DNA from: Septoria linicola | Taxonomy: Eukaryota; Ascomycota; Dothideomycetes; Mycosphaerellales; Mycosphaerellaceae | Length of the DNA stretch: 64,000 nt | Assembly (NCBI GenBank): GCA_024114885.1 | Contig: CP099418.1 | Coordinates: 5,394,001 to 5,458,000, forward strand | Reading direction: 5' to 3' | Part shown: positions 33,158 to 43,756 of the stretch, piece by piece | How the letters are laid out: each line of letters starts with the position of its first letter | How positions within the stretch are numbered: the stretch's first letter is position 1 | The notes under the pieces: generated by a model | Seen by the model: only the letters and a program-made list of their open reading frames with translations | Databases searched by the model: none | What the model was told of the DNA's origin: nothing | Translations under genes and position numbers: made by a program

Positions 33158-35305
33158 ATGTCTATATCGCAGCTGCAGAGTTTGAGATATGATCAATCGA
33201 GGCAGATTGGCCAAGGAAACAGCTTCGAGGAGGAAATCGCCTGGACCACAGCGCGATGCAGTCGGCTACTTCGTACCATTAATTCTCGTGTCGAAGCCAT
33301 CCGTCGACTTGTGAGGCCAGATCTGAGATCTAGTAAAACTGCCCACAATGCTCAAACCAAGCTCCGCAAGCAGAAGCAGCCTGCATCTGTCACAGATCCT
33401 GCTTGGGTTCCAAATGGCACCAAGAAACCAAAACTGCGAACTTACGCAGCCAAGAAGGACCGAAAGGTCACACGTGATGTCCGCAGCCATGGGATCACAG
33501 GAGAATACCAAGTACAGAAAATTAGCCTCCCGAGTCCGTTTGTGAGACGTGTTGGAAACTTCGACCTGGGGCTTGATGCCACGGAACAATCGCTATCAAT
33601 CAAAGAAAGCTCGCACCATCGACAACAACGGCGAAAGCCATATTCGCACTCCGTAGGTATCGAAGATCCACTTGCAAAAGCAGAAGCTGCCTTGCAAGGC
33701 GCATTCAAATCATTCCTCGATACGACTCGACCTCAGGATACAAGACCAGCGCGCGGGACTTCTACTTTCCTCGCCACTTGCCTGCGCCAGGTACCTCAAT
33801 ACCTAGACACTTTTATCGAAAACCAGGAAGATGGCGATTGCGATGCTGTTGAAAGCGGTTGGGCCGAGACCTGGGGCTTTTTCGATGATCTTCTAGAAGT
33901 GAAGGGTACAAGCTGGGAAGGACTTCGGGAAGTGGTTCGGAGTCAAGGAATCAATGCTATCAGGCGTGCTGTCATTGATGGGACCTTAAGAGACGACTGT
34001 ACTGAGGCTCTGGTTGCTATTTGCCGGGAAAGTGCAGCATCTCCGGTCGCTGAGACCTTGCTGCATGCGTGGTTGAAGAGGCGGCGATGCGTTACATCTC
34101 TCGAGAACCAGAGTTTGTATCGTATGGCGCGTGGTCATGGTGCTGAGGGGATGCACTTCCGAGTTCTCACACGCTTCGTGGAGCAAGGCAGTGACAGGAT
34201 CGAGTCGTTGCTTCACATGGACCAGCACATTTGGAACGATCTTCTGCGGGCTGTGACCAGCGGAGCACAGACCGACGCGCTTCAGTTTCTGCAAGCCTGC
34301 ATCGAGCACAAGGTCGTAAACCATGACAGATTGAAGCCTCTCGATCCGCGGAAAGAGCGGCTCCATCAAAATCTGATAGAAGTGGCCTCGAAGCTCTGGG
34401 TCATGTCGTTTACTAGCTTATTGCTTGACAAGACCAGTGTACAAGGCATGCAGCTGCAAGAAGAGCTTTGTCGGCTTGCTATACGCTTCTCGAGCAGCCA
34501 TCATAAAGCATTAGCAAGACTCGGTGCATGTTGGAGTGTGGGTCCTGCTGTGCTCACAGCGCTCGTAGGTGGTCCTCCGTCCGTGGCGGCTAGCAGTGAC
34601 GCTTTATCAAGAGTATACCAGCATGTGGCGCGGAACCCCTTCCATAGCCGTGAAGCGAAAAGAAGCGAACAAGACTTTGCGGTCAGACTTGCTGCTGACT
34701 TATCCTCGTTGCATACGCACGAGCATGACAGTACGATCGATAGAGCTTTGCTTCTCATGCGGGAGCATATCAAATCCAATTTTGGCACAGCGGTCGCTGA
34801 TGTTATGCGGCACATTGTTACTGAGATTGTCACCCGCCGCCGCACCGAGAACATACAGCCGGCATCACCAGAGAGCGATTATCTACCTGCGTATTTGGCA
34901 GAAAATCTACCGACTGGACAAACGGTCGATTTCCCAGAAACGCCAAAAGTAAAGCCTGGCAGATTTGGTTGGGACGATGGTCTTTGTGAATGGATAGCCA
35001 AAACGCCATTCACTCAGCCTCCACCATTGGTGAAGCTCATCTCAATAAGTGATTCAGAGACAGAGACGCCAGGAAAGGAGAATCTCGAGCCTGAAACCCC
35101 TGATGTGCTTGCGAGATCAGTCTTGAAGCCGCGTACAAAGCGCAAATATTCGGACGACGCACCTTTGACACGAGTGTCCTCAACATCCCAGAGGAGCCCT
35201 GGATCTCCACAGGTGGTCATCTCCAGGCCAGCCAAGCGGCGCACGTCGACACGACTAGAAACCAAACAACTCATGGACGAAAGCGAGGACGAATTGGCAA
35301 CGTAG
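33158..35305 (+). CDS. Nuclear-looking hypothetical protein
   Basis: A single exon encodes 715 aa from the first in-frame ATG (MSISQLQSLRYDQSRQIGQG). The N-terminal 200 residues are basic and partly low complexity. The middle (about 200-560) is helix-rich and Leu-rich without a recognised domain. The C-terminal part contains GRFGWDDGLCEWIAKTPF, a segment I associate with conserved fungal proteins of unknown function. A possible SUMO-interaction motif with acidic follow-up (VKLISISDSETETPGKENLE) comes next, then basic clusters (KPRTKRKYSDD, RPAKRRTSTR) that look like nuclear localisation signals. Function unknown; a chromatin or DNA-repair scaffold is speculation. Divergent from the LisH/WD40 gene. 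Confidence 0.85.
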   Translation: MSISQLQSLRYDQSRQIGQGNSFEEEIAWTTARCSRLLRTINSRVEAIRRLVRPDLRSSKTAHNAQTKLRKQKQPASVTDPAWVPNGTKKPKLRTYAAKKDRKVTRDVRSHGITGEYQVQKISLPSPFVRRVGNFDLGLDATEQSLSIKESSHHRQQRRKPYSHSVGIEDPLAKAEAALQGAFKSFLDTTRPQDTRPARGTSTFLATCLRQVPQYLDTFIENQEDGDCDAVESGWAETWGFFDDLLEVKGTSWEGLREVVRSQGINAIRRAVIDGTLRDDCTEALVAICRESAASPVAETLLHAWLKRRRCVTSLENQSLYRMARGHGAEGMHFRVLTRFVEQGSDRIESLLHMDQHIWNDLLRAVTSGAQTDALQFLQACIEHKVVNHDRLKPLDPRKERLHQNLIEVASKLWVMSFTSLLLDKTSVQGMQLQEELCRLAIRFSSSHHKALARLGACWSVGPAVLTALVGGPPSVAASSDALSRVYQHVARNPFHSREAKRSEQDFAVRLAADLSSLHTHEHDSTIDRALLLMREHIKSNFGTAVADVMRHIVTEIVTRRRTENIQPASPESDYLPAYLAENLPTGQTVDFPETPKVKPGRFGWDDGLCEWIAKTPFTQPPPLVKLISISDSETETPGKENLEPETPDVLARSVLKPRTKRKYSDDAPLTRVSSTSQRSPGSPQVVISRPAKRRTSTRLETKQLMDESEDELAT

Positions 35306-35401
35306 ACCAAGGGCTACTATTCATTCAAACATGCAAGCTAACATAAGCATTTGGACATGTATTGCGCAGCACTCTTCACGTCATTATGGTCAAGGTCGCC
35401 T

Positions 35402-36136
35402 TCATCGCACCACGCACAGCAAGAAGCCATCATAATTCTTCTCGCCCACAGTCTGCAGAACACTGCTGAACAGCCTAGGGTCCTTGCCGGCACCCTCAAT
35501 GACCTTTCTGCTACCAGCCACCCTTTCGTCGCTTTTCGCCATCTCTGCATCTGCGGTATTTCCTCTCCTGACGACATTGTCCACGATAATGAGACCTTTT
35601 GATCTGGTCGTCTCAATTGCTTCATGAAGGTAGGTCAAGTTGTTCTGCTTGTCAGCATCAATAAACACAAAGTCAAACTTCTCTCTCTTGCTATCATGCA
35701 CCTCTGCACGAATCTTCGGCATAACTTCCACACCAGGTCCAAGTAAGATCTCAACCCTGTCGCTCAAGTTTGCGTTCGCAATAGCACGCTCAGCGATCTC
35801 TTTATTGTGCGCTTCAACTTCTATCGAAGTCACTCGGATATCTGGACTGCTAGACGCGAGCCAGATCGTGCTATATCCTCCTAGCGTTCCCACTTCAAGG
35901 GCATTCTTCGCGTTGAGAAGCATGCATTGCAGTGCGAGGAACTTGCCTTGCAGTGGCGAGACAGCAATATCAGGAAGACCTGCGGCTTTCTGGTTCTTCG
36001 CTGCAAAGTTGAGAGCCTCGTAGTATGGCGAGTCTGCTGGAGTGATCAAATGCTGCTTGGCATACTCGTCGACTGCAGACCAGCGAGGGTCTTTCTCGTG
36101 AGCTTGGCCTTGCCATTGCTGTTGCTGTTGGGACAT
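35402..36136 (-). CDS. Class I SAM-dependent O-methyltransferase (caffeoyl-CoA OMT-like)
   Basis: Transfers a methyl group from S-adenosylmethionine to a hydroxyl, probably of a small aromatic or catechol compound. A single exon encodes 244 aa, typical for the methyltransferase_3 family. The SAM-binding glycine-rich motif is ALEVGTLGGYSTIWLA. The acidic loop is VTSIEVEAHNKEIAERAI. The catalytic and metal-binding region is FDFVFIDADKQNNLTYLHEA followed by GLIIVDNVVRRGNTAD (the D-A-D and D-N residues bind the divalent cation in characterised members). The protein ends DGFLLCVVR, standard for the family. A Gln-rich start (MSQQQQQWQGQ) is the only unusual part. It stands alone, without other secondary-metabolism genes nearby; substrate unknown. 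Confidence 0.93.
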   Translation of the reverse strand: MSQQQQQWQGQAHEKDPRWSAVDEYAKQHLITPADSPYYEALNFAAKNQKAAGLPDIAVSPLQGKFLALQCMLLNAKNALEVGTLGGYSTIWLASSSPDIRVTSIEVEAHNKEIAERAIANANLSDRVEILLGPGVEVMPKIRAEVHDSKREKFDFVFIDADKQNNLTYLHEAIETTRSKGLIIVDNVVRRGNTADAEMAKSDERVAGSRKVIEGAGKDPRLFSSVLQTVGEKNYDGFLLCVVR

Positions 36137-36469
36137 TTTTCCGCAATTCGACCTGGCACTAGCTCTTCTACGTTGAATGTCGCTCGCTTCTCTTCTTCTT
36201 CCAAGAGATATCCTGATGCCGAGACTGCAGCCGATATATGTATTGAACGTCGGATGAAGACGGGTCGGAGGCGTTCACTGCGTATGCGGTCGGACCTCCT
36301 TATGGCTGAGGCTCGCTCGGATAGCGCCGGTTGTGGGCAAAGCGGGGAGGCTTGGGGGAACGTTCGGTCGTGAGAGCAGCTGTTATACCACCCCGCACGA
36401 GCTACAAGCTATCGCTCACGGAGAAGAAGAAGAGACGCGTCAAGAACGGCACACGATCAGAACGAAAAC
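36137..36469. promoter_or_regulatory. Bidirectional promoter region (OMT / membrane protein)
   Basis: Only 333 bases separate the start codons of the O-methyltransferase (-) and the small membrane protein (+), so the two promoters overlap. No individual factor site could be assigned. Confidence 0.5.
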
Positions 36470-37091
36470 ATGTCAACAGAGTCAGTCGCATTGTTCAGGA
36501 AAGGCCTAGGCCCGGACCTCAATGCCCTGGCAGAGAAGCACATGCAACATGAGTACGTCCTTGGCCAATATCCACAGATCCTCCAAGCTCTATCCTAACC
36601 AACCACGCCGCCACAGCCTCACACAATCCGACCGCGACGCCCTCAAATCCGCCGCCTCGACCGTCTCCCTCCACACAGCCCTCGGCTCCGCCATCGGCGT
36701 CGGCCTCACTGTCCTCCTCGCCTACCGCATCCGCAGCTCCCGCGCCAAAATGTTCCGCGCCTTCAAAACCGCCGAGAAGCCCCAAGCCGTGCGCTTCGCT
36801 GACGGTCGAGAAGAAAACTTACCCGATCTCACACCGCTCCTTCAACCCAGTCGATGGGGAGACGTCGCGACGTATGCGTTCTTGGCCGCTGGAGGACTGT
36901 TCTTTGGCGGCGAGACGGGGCTTTTGACGGGGAGTTTGCAGGCACGGAGGCAGATTAATCAGGATCAGGAGAGTCGGGAGAGGATTCAGAATGCGTTTAA
37001 GAGGTTTCAGGCGGATGCGTTGAGGACGCAGGCGAATTTGTTGGAGCAGAGTGTGACGGGTGGGAAGGGGTATAATAGTATTTTGTCGTGA
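36470..37091 (+). CDS. Small conserved fungal membrane protein
   Basis: Exons 36470-36552 and 36617-37091, with a 64-nt intron, encode 185 aa. The N-terminal part is hydrophilic (MSTESVALFRKGLGPDLNAL, then DLTQSDRDALKSAAS). Two hydrophobic segments follow: STVSLHTALGSAIGVGLTVL into LAYRIRSSRAK, and ATYAFLAAGGLFFGGETGLL. Between them is a conserved-looking loop (RFADGREENLPDLTPLLQPS), and the C-terminus is a charged helix. I recognise this as a type of conserved ascomycete protein without assigned function. A mitochondrial or ER membrane location is possible but not shown. The long charged C-terminal helix may project into the cytosol or matrix. Confidence 0.82.
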
Positions 37092-37113
37092 GAGGGTCAT
37101 GTCAGACTGTTGT

Positions 37114-37132
37114 GAGAGAGAGAGAGAGAGAG
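37114..37132 (+). repeat. GA dinucleotide microsatellite
   Basis: An uninterrupted GAGAGA run of about 19 bases lies 23 bases after the stop of the small membrane protein, within its probable 3' untranslated region. Confidence 0.85.
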
Positions 37133-37387
37133 GATAGATGGAGATCACATCGGACAAACAAGGGACTTCGAGAGCACAGCATGAATACTTATATGGTTGA
37201 CGACACCATGTGTGTGCAATGGACGGCATAGCTTTCAATCGCTACAGCAGCAAAGTATCTATCAGACCAGGATCTATTCAAGGCTGGGTCGACGTTCTGT
37301 TTTTCCCCATGGTTAAAGAGTCCTCCGACATCGTTCGAATTGGAAGCCAGCGATTGACAGGTCATATACAAGCTGGAAGAGGTGTAC

Positions 37388-37990
37388 CGCAACGAGCGTC
37401 CTAGACTTCATGGTCGAGTCTGTAAGTCGTCAGCTCTGTTGGTGCTAACATCCTGGTCCTCCGATCTTGGCCGCCTACAGGCGACTTTGCCTGAGACGGA
37501 CTGTTGCGTGGATCACGCCGTGAAGTTGGTAGGATGTTCTTTTGCTTCCTGTGTTCAGCTTTGGTAGTCGAGACTGTTTGTCCAGGCCAATCTTTTGCAG
37601 TTCTTGCTGCCTTTTGGCTGTCAGAGGGTGTCAACATACGTGCTCTCGGCATCTGACTGTTATATGGAGCATACAGCTAGCACTTCCAACGAGCACTCTC
37701 GGCAGTTTGGTCCAGTCTGTAAGTCGTCGAACCCCATTGACGCTAGCACAACTACGGCGCTCACCTGCTCCTGTACCTCAAGTCGAAGACGAGACTTAGG
37801 TTTGGATTACCTTGTCCGCTGCCAACTGCTCGAAGAGTGTTCTTTTGCTCCGTGTATGCCATTTGTGACGACGAGAACATGTCAATATATGAGGGCGGAA
37901 CAAAGATCGATACTCCATGCTACCAACAGGGAACAACCATTGCCGATCAATTCTGTACATTTTGCTTGTTGGAGTCTTCACAGCTTCGGT
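37388..37990. repeat. Diverged tandem duplication of about 300 bp
   Basis: Two segments offset by about 298 bases share short near-identical blocks. CAACGAGC is at 37390 and 37688; GGTC(G/C)AGTCTGTAAGTCGTC is at about 37412-37431 and 37710-37729; GTTCTTTTGCT is at about 37536 and 37838. The sequence between is strongly diverged. The first copy contains an intron-like GTAAGT...GCTAAC...CTACAG stretch (37422-37480), so it may descend from an exon-bearing unit. No open protein is preserved. The limits are approximate. Confidence 0.45.
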
Positions 37991-38229
37991 CCTTGAGACC
38001 ACTCGAGTTGGGACGCAGGTAACGGCGACCCTGCAGAAAGAGCCATCAGCGATGACCTGATCATCAATCGTGATGAAAAAGGTGGATTGTTTCAATAAGA
38101 TACAAGAAAGCTGTACAGTTCCATCTCCCAGCTTTTCACATCATTCAAATCTTGCCAAAACAAGGTCATGCGTCGCTTCATAAACATAACAACAAAGAGA
38201 AAAGGTGTGCAATGCAAGTGAGCAGAAGA

Positions 38230-39992
38230 CTACAACTTAGCAGCAGGGACCTTCTCACCCTGGACCGTGATCTCGTTATACAACAACCTGGTCACAGCAT
38301 GTTAGCTTTCTCACGTACACACGAAAACGTCTCGGAATGGCATTTGCCAGAAGGGAAACTTACGATGTCAGGAATTCCGCGTAGTCCTCGCCAGTGACTT
38401 GCGTTGCAAAGTACTTTGCGGCCAATTTGTACTTGTTGCCCTTTGGTCCATTCTTCTCTAGCTCGTCTGCCTGCTCGTACAGAAGCTTGAGTGCGTACTG
38501 CTTGTCGACCTTCTTTCCCTCGGCGGTGGATACGCCGTGTCTGCACCATTGCCAGAGCTGTGATCGCGACACTTCGGCGGTTGCGGCGTCCTCCATCAGG
38601 TAGTTGATTGGGACACAGCCGACACCACGGAGCCAGCCCTCCATGTATCCGAGGCCGATGTTCAAGTTCTTGCGGATGCCGTCCTCGGTGATCTTGCCTG
38701 GCACGTTCATGTTGAGCAGGTCGTTGGCAGTGATGTGAACGTCCTCGCGACGGCGGTGGATTTGGTTGGGGGTTGGCATGTTCTCGTTGAACACGGCACC
38801 TGCAACTGGTGCGAGACCTGGGTGGGCAACCCACGTTCCGTCGTGACCAGCACGAACCTCACGGAGCTTGTCAGTCCGGACCTGGTCCATGACTGCTGCG
38901 TTGGCCTTCTCGTCGTTTTTGATTGGGATCTGTGCCGCCATGCCACCCATGGCGTGGACGCCGCGAGAGTGGCAAGTCTTGATCAAAAGCTGGACGTACG
39001 CATCCATGAACGGCACTGTCATCGTGACAGCAGATCGGTCTGGAAGAACGAATGTTGGGTTCTGGCGGAAACGCTTGATCACGGAGAAGATGTAATCCCA
39101 TCGGCCGCAGTTGAGACCGGAAGAGTGGTCGCGGAGCTCGTAGATAATCTCCTCCATCTCGAACGCGGCAGTGATGGTCTCGATCAGGACTGTTCCTCGG
39201 ATGGTGCCTCGTGGCATTCCAATGTAGTCCTGGGCAAGGTTGAAGACGTCGTTCCAGAGGCGGGCCTCGAGGTGAGACTCCATCTTTGGTAGATAGAAGT
39301 ATGGTCCAGTACCGCGCTTCACAAGCTCGGCGGCGTTGTTGAAGAAGTACAGACCGAAGTCGAAGAGCGATCCGGAGATTGGCTCGCCATCGACTGTGAA
39401 GTGCTTCTCCTCGAGGTGCCATCCACGGGCACGAGCAATCAGTGTTGGAAGAGTGCGGTCTGTTCGCAGCTTGTACTCCTTCTCGCCTTGCTTGAAGTCG
39501 ATTTGCTTGCGAATGGCATCGTACAGATTCACCTGTCCGTTGATCATGTTGTCCCATGTGGGCGCACTGGCATCTACGCGAATTAGAGCTAATATCTCTA
39601 CAGGCACATTTGCGCGACTTACCCTCGAAATCAGCCATGTACGTCCATACATCTGAGTTCAACGCGTTGACAACCATCTTGCGATCGACTGGTCCAGTAA
39701 TCTCCAGCCTCCTGTCGGCCATACCTGGCCCTGGTGGAGCTGCTCTCCATGTCTTGTTGTCACGAATGTGCTTGGTCTCTGGGAGAAAGTCTAGTTGGTG
39801 GCCATTGTCCAGCTCTTGCTGGCGAACCTGTCGCCTCTCGAGAAGCGCCTTTCGGGTGCCGTTGAATGTGCGGTGGAGGATGGCAAGGAAGATGGTGGCC
39901 TCCTTGCTGAGCACTTGTCGTCGCTGGTCGTCGAGCTTCCCGAGGATGTTGACATCCTTCAGGATCTGATCGGTGTTGACGGGAGTAGGCAT
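38230..39992 (-). CDS. acuE: Malate synthase, peroxisomal (glyoxylate cycle)
   Basis: Condenses glyoxylate with acetyl-CoA to malate, needed for growth on acetate and fatty acids. Exons 39623-39992, 38364-39573 and 38230-38287, with introns of 49 and 76 nt, encode 545 aa, the usual length. Recognised from VYTYM-like WTYMADFEDASAPTWDNMI (rebuilt across intron 1), YFYLPKMESHLEARLWNDVF, GTIRGTVLIETITAAFEMEE, YELRDHSSGLNCGRWDYIFS and GHDGTWVAHPGLAPVAGAVF. Catalytic Arg and Asp lie in the RGTVLIET and later NYLMEDAATAEVSR regions as in known enzymes. The last exon encodes only 18 residues plus stop and ends AKL, a PTS1 signal for peroxisomal import. The separation of that signal by its own intron would allow an untargeted form if splicing failed. 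The gene symbol follows Aspergillus usage. Confidence 0.97.
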
Positions 39993-41884
39993 GATGGCGG
40001 TGGTCAATATCAATATGCTTTGGGGTTATTTCTTGCTTGAAAGGGTCAAGCAATGGTATAGAAGAGGTCAATGAGGAGGTGATGAGGTAGTATACTGTAC
40101 AAAATGGAGCAGTCGTCCTTATACGTCACGGTGCCAGAGCTTCGTCTAAGCTGGCTCTCACTTTCGCTATGCCGAGGACGACGGTACAGCCATTTTGCTG
40201 GCCGCCGTCATCGCATCCGCTCCGATCGCACCCTGCCACCGTCGGCTGAGGGGAGGCAGCTCCAGCGTGCCTCTGAGCCTGTGAGCAGGCGTGGAGAGAG
40301 ATCGACCTCGGCCAATGACAGAACTACCCGCAACCTTAAATTACATGTGAAGGAAGTCATCCGAGAAACATGCCATTTGAGATCCGTCGATAGAAGTGAA
40401 AGGGACATGGAATTGCCATCAAAGTGTTGGGACGAGCCTGCGAATTGCAAGGAAGGCTGCGCACAGCTCCGCAAGGTCGCTGAAAAGGCTTTAGTAGTCG
40501 TCCATGATGCTCCGTAGCACCCGCAATATCCACTCCGACCAGTGGGAAGCTGGCTTGATCCGATACCATGATGCTTCTAAACACCAATTGACTCATCAAT
40601 TCTCAGCCTTCACCACGTGCTCAGGGAGTATTTGCAGCAGCCGCACTCTGGAGCCGCACATGAATGTGTCAAGCGGTACTTGAGTACCTTTGCCGATGGC
40701 TTTGAGCAGTCTCGGAAGCCTGCGCTTTCGTCATCGGAGATCACAAGAGACTATAATGTTTGAACAGTCTACAGACACAACATGCCAACCAGGTGCACGG
40801 TAGCCCGAAAGTTCAGCCTCACCGCTCAAGGTAGATGGCGCCTACTGTAGTTCGCCAGCAAACTGCAGGTACTAGTCCAAAGCATGAAGAGCCTCACGTT
40901 CCGAGTTATTCTCGAGGCATACCTCGGCCAGTCAGAATTGCACGAGACGCTCTGAGCATAAGATAGAGCATACATCAGTGGTCTTGAGAAAAGAGTGCAA
41001 TCATCTGCCTCACGAAGACGTTGATCGTCGAGGGCTTTCACGCTCAAGGCCAGCTACTACCACGGTTCATCTGGACATCAGCGGCCAAGCATGGCTCTCG
41101 TATATGAGACCTATTCCTCTCGCGACAGGCGAGCAGAATTGAAATTCTGAACTGGATCGGTCTGCTGTGAGCTGGAGCGTGATACACAAGCACAGGTGTG
41201 ATCACCTGGCATAGCACTTTCTCTCCGAGCTAGTTCAACACCACAGCAAGCATTGATACCCTTCGCAGGCGATGAAGAAGCCACTGTAGCTCGGCAAGGT
41301 CCTGTGGACAGCGAGCTTCAATGTTCGTAGCTCGAAGTACAACGACGAGTCACATCTTATCGACGGGCAGCAATTTTCTGTGTGCATCTTGGACCAGCCT
41401 CACAGCAATATTTCAGAGCCTAACCTGCTCACCAACAGACCGGATTCGCTGAGCTGACTCGAACAGATGAGCTCGAATGTCTCCGAATGGTACTTTGTCC
41501 ATATCGATTTAATCTCATTGACCACATGCCAGTTCTCGAAGTGGCAGGCATGCTTCTTGACCACCCAGGCCAGACATAGCCGCCATACGCAACAAACGTA
41601 TCCACGAAGCACAATATACTTTCTGAAACCTCGTTCTGTTGTTGATCTTGTGTTAAATCGACGACGTCCCAACTATCCGTCCGCCAAGTCTGCAGGTCGG
41701 TGCATGATACAGCGACGAGATCTGCAGACTCCACAGCATAGGCGATCTCAAACCTCATCTGCCCGCCATACTCCTCTTTCGTGGGCCCAATGGCCTATCT
41801 CGTCCTCCTTCACAATGTTCCTGCAGAAATTTGGTGATCCTTCCTGACCTTCCTTCACCTCATGAACAGACCATACCAACGAAG
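39993..41884. other. Divergent intergenic 1.9 kb, malate synthase and secreted-protein genes
   Basis: Contains the promoters of two divergent genes. Short frames here have no resemblance to known proteins. I could not assign carbon-regulation sites with confidence. Confidence 0.5.
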
Positions 41885-43756
41885 ATGAGGCTGAACATCA
41901 GGCCATTGGCAGTCTTGCTGCTCACATCATGCTCACCCATAGCATCAGCGCACAGCTACAGCCTTCATGCACAAGATCTTCTCACCCAATCCATGGCCTT
42001 CATGGACCAGCTCTACGACCCATCAGCAGGCTACCTCTACAAGTTCGACACAGCACTCCTGCACGATACTCGATCCTCATCCTGGTACGCAGCGGGCTTA
42101 CTAGCACGCAACCAGGACGACGATGTAGAACAAGCGATCAAAGTTATCACCAATATCATCGGACCTCAATTTACGAACGCCAGTGAGCAATGGTATGGTG
42201 ATTATCAGACTTATCCTGAGCAGCCTTACCCCGGTACAGAACAGTATCCTGCCACGATATATAATACTTGGGATCCGAATTGGCGAGGATTCATCGGGAT
42301 GGCTTTTATTATTAGTCTCGAGGAATTCGGACATCTCCTCCCATCTGATGTACAAGATGTGATGCTGCAGAGCTTGCATCTCAACGCCTTGGGAGATACC
42401 TACCGAGTCGGAGGTGTGGACGATGATAACCTCTACCCAGCATATTCCAATGCTGCGATCATGAAGGCTGCCGTGGGAGGCTGGATCGGTTCCCGCCTGA
42501 AAGATGCAAACTTGACAGCCGAGAGCGAATCTTGGGGCCAGGAGATTATTGACCTGTTTGATCGAAACGCAGGCACGCTGAGTGAATTCAACAGCCCAAC
42601 GTATATAGGAGTCTCCATGCTTGGCTTGACGCTTTGGGCCAAGTACCTTCCTGCGAACTCGACATTGAATCGGAACGCTGCAAGGATGATTCGTAGGACG
42701 TGGGATGAAGTTGGGCAGCTGTACAACGCCAACATGAAGCAGATTGCAGGGCCCTGGGATCGAAGTTATGGTTACGACGAGTCCAGATATGTCTCCATCT
42801 TGAGCTTGTGGATCTGGAGTTTCGTTGGACTCGATGCTTCGCCGTTCGGGAAGAGCTTCAAGCCTTGGGCAATAGCACACAATGATGACTACGAGATTGC
42901 ATCTCTTGTTGCTGTCTTGTCGGACTACCATCGGCGAGAAGAACTGATCAGTGACAAAGTAATGCAGTCTCTGACTATATTCGACGACCCGGGTACTGCA
43001 GGCAGATTCTTCGAGACTTCGGCCTTTTCTGAAGCCTACGATAACGTCCCTCGGAATGTCACCTCTTGGATCTCGGCAGGTCTCATCATGGGAGCACAGA
43101 GTTTTGATATGAATGTCGTTGGCGGCCCTGCTCGAAATCCATCGCAGTTCAATCCTGTTGTGGTACAGTGGTTGCGCAAAGATGGACCCGTAGGCTTCCT
43201 CACATTGTAAGTCATACAGAACTCGCTGCGCAGATCTTCTGCGGACAACTTCATCTTGGTGCTTTGCCGCTAATGAGCCCATGAGCGAATGAATGTGGAG
43301 GGGGGGTGAAGAAGTAGGTCAAATTGCTGACGATTTGCCAAACCACTTCAGGTATCCAGAGGCGCAAGCTCTACATGCTGAAGTCAGCGAAAGCCGGATC
43401 AACCTCACCTACCCACATGGCAACGATACGAGCAAGTTTGTGTTGCATGTGAGTCCCAATGGGGTGTCTGGTCCTAAGAACGTGCAGTCATGGGACGACG
43501 TTATCGGCATTGGTGTTGCAGTATCTGGTTCTGTGGCACCAGAGCCAGTCATCAGCTTCTGCGGAATCAATGGTGGATCATGCGATCCAGTAAAGTACGT
43601 ATAACAATCTCTTATCTCTCCGGACGGATACCAGCAATCCTTTGTGATACTGATGATTTGTGATCCAGCGAGTTCGACCTGTGGAACTTCACGTACAGCA
43701 TGCCAGCCGGCAGCACACAGCTGCCGAATATTGTCCTTGATTTCGAGCTTGAGTAG
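41885..43756 (+). CDS. Secreted protein of unknown family, toroid-like repeats
   Basis: Exons 41885-43206, 43352-43594 and 43669-43756 (introns 145 and 74 nt) encode 550 aa. The N-terminus MRLNIRPLAVLLLTSCSPIA is a signal peptide, with cleavage likely after SAHS. Several N-glycosylation sequons (NAS, NLT, NST, NVT, NDT) support secretion. Repeated aromatic helical segments (SSSWYAAGLLARNQ, YNTWDPNWRGFIGMAFIISL, EFNSPTYIGVSMLGLTLWAK, RYVSILSLWIWSFVGL) suggest an alpha/alpha-toroid such as six-hairpin glycosidase-like or linalool-dehydratase-like folds. The C-terminal 100 residues read as beta-rich (RINLTYPHGNDTSKFVLHVS). I do not recognise a named family. The first ATG downstream of an in-frame TTG was taken as start because it begins the signal peptide. 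Confidence 0.85.

Larger units (their letters stand above)
37092..38229. other. Intergenic 1.1 kb between membrane protein and malate synthase
   Basis: Holds the GA microsatellite and the diverged tandem duplication. The flanking genes converge. No intact gene was found. Confidence 0.5.

Noticed and set aside
1661..36136. Idea of a secondary-metabolite cluster (aldoxime dehydratase, beta-lactamase-fold protein, PsiD-like enzyme, O-methyltransferase)
   Set aside because: These are spread over 34 kb among housekeeping genes, with no synthase, P450 or transporter nearby. Nothing suggests shared regulation.
42101..43282. 393-codon open frame antisense to the secreted-protein gene
   Set aside because: The plus-strand gene has a signal peptide, in-phase introns and protein-like composition. 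The antisense frame has no recognisable feature and arises from complementary low-stop codon use.
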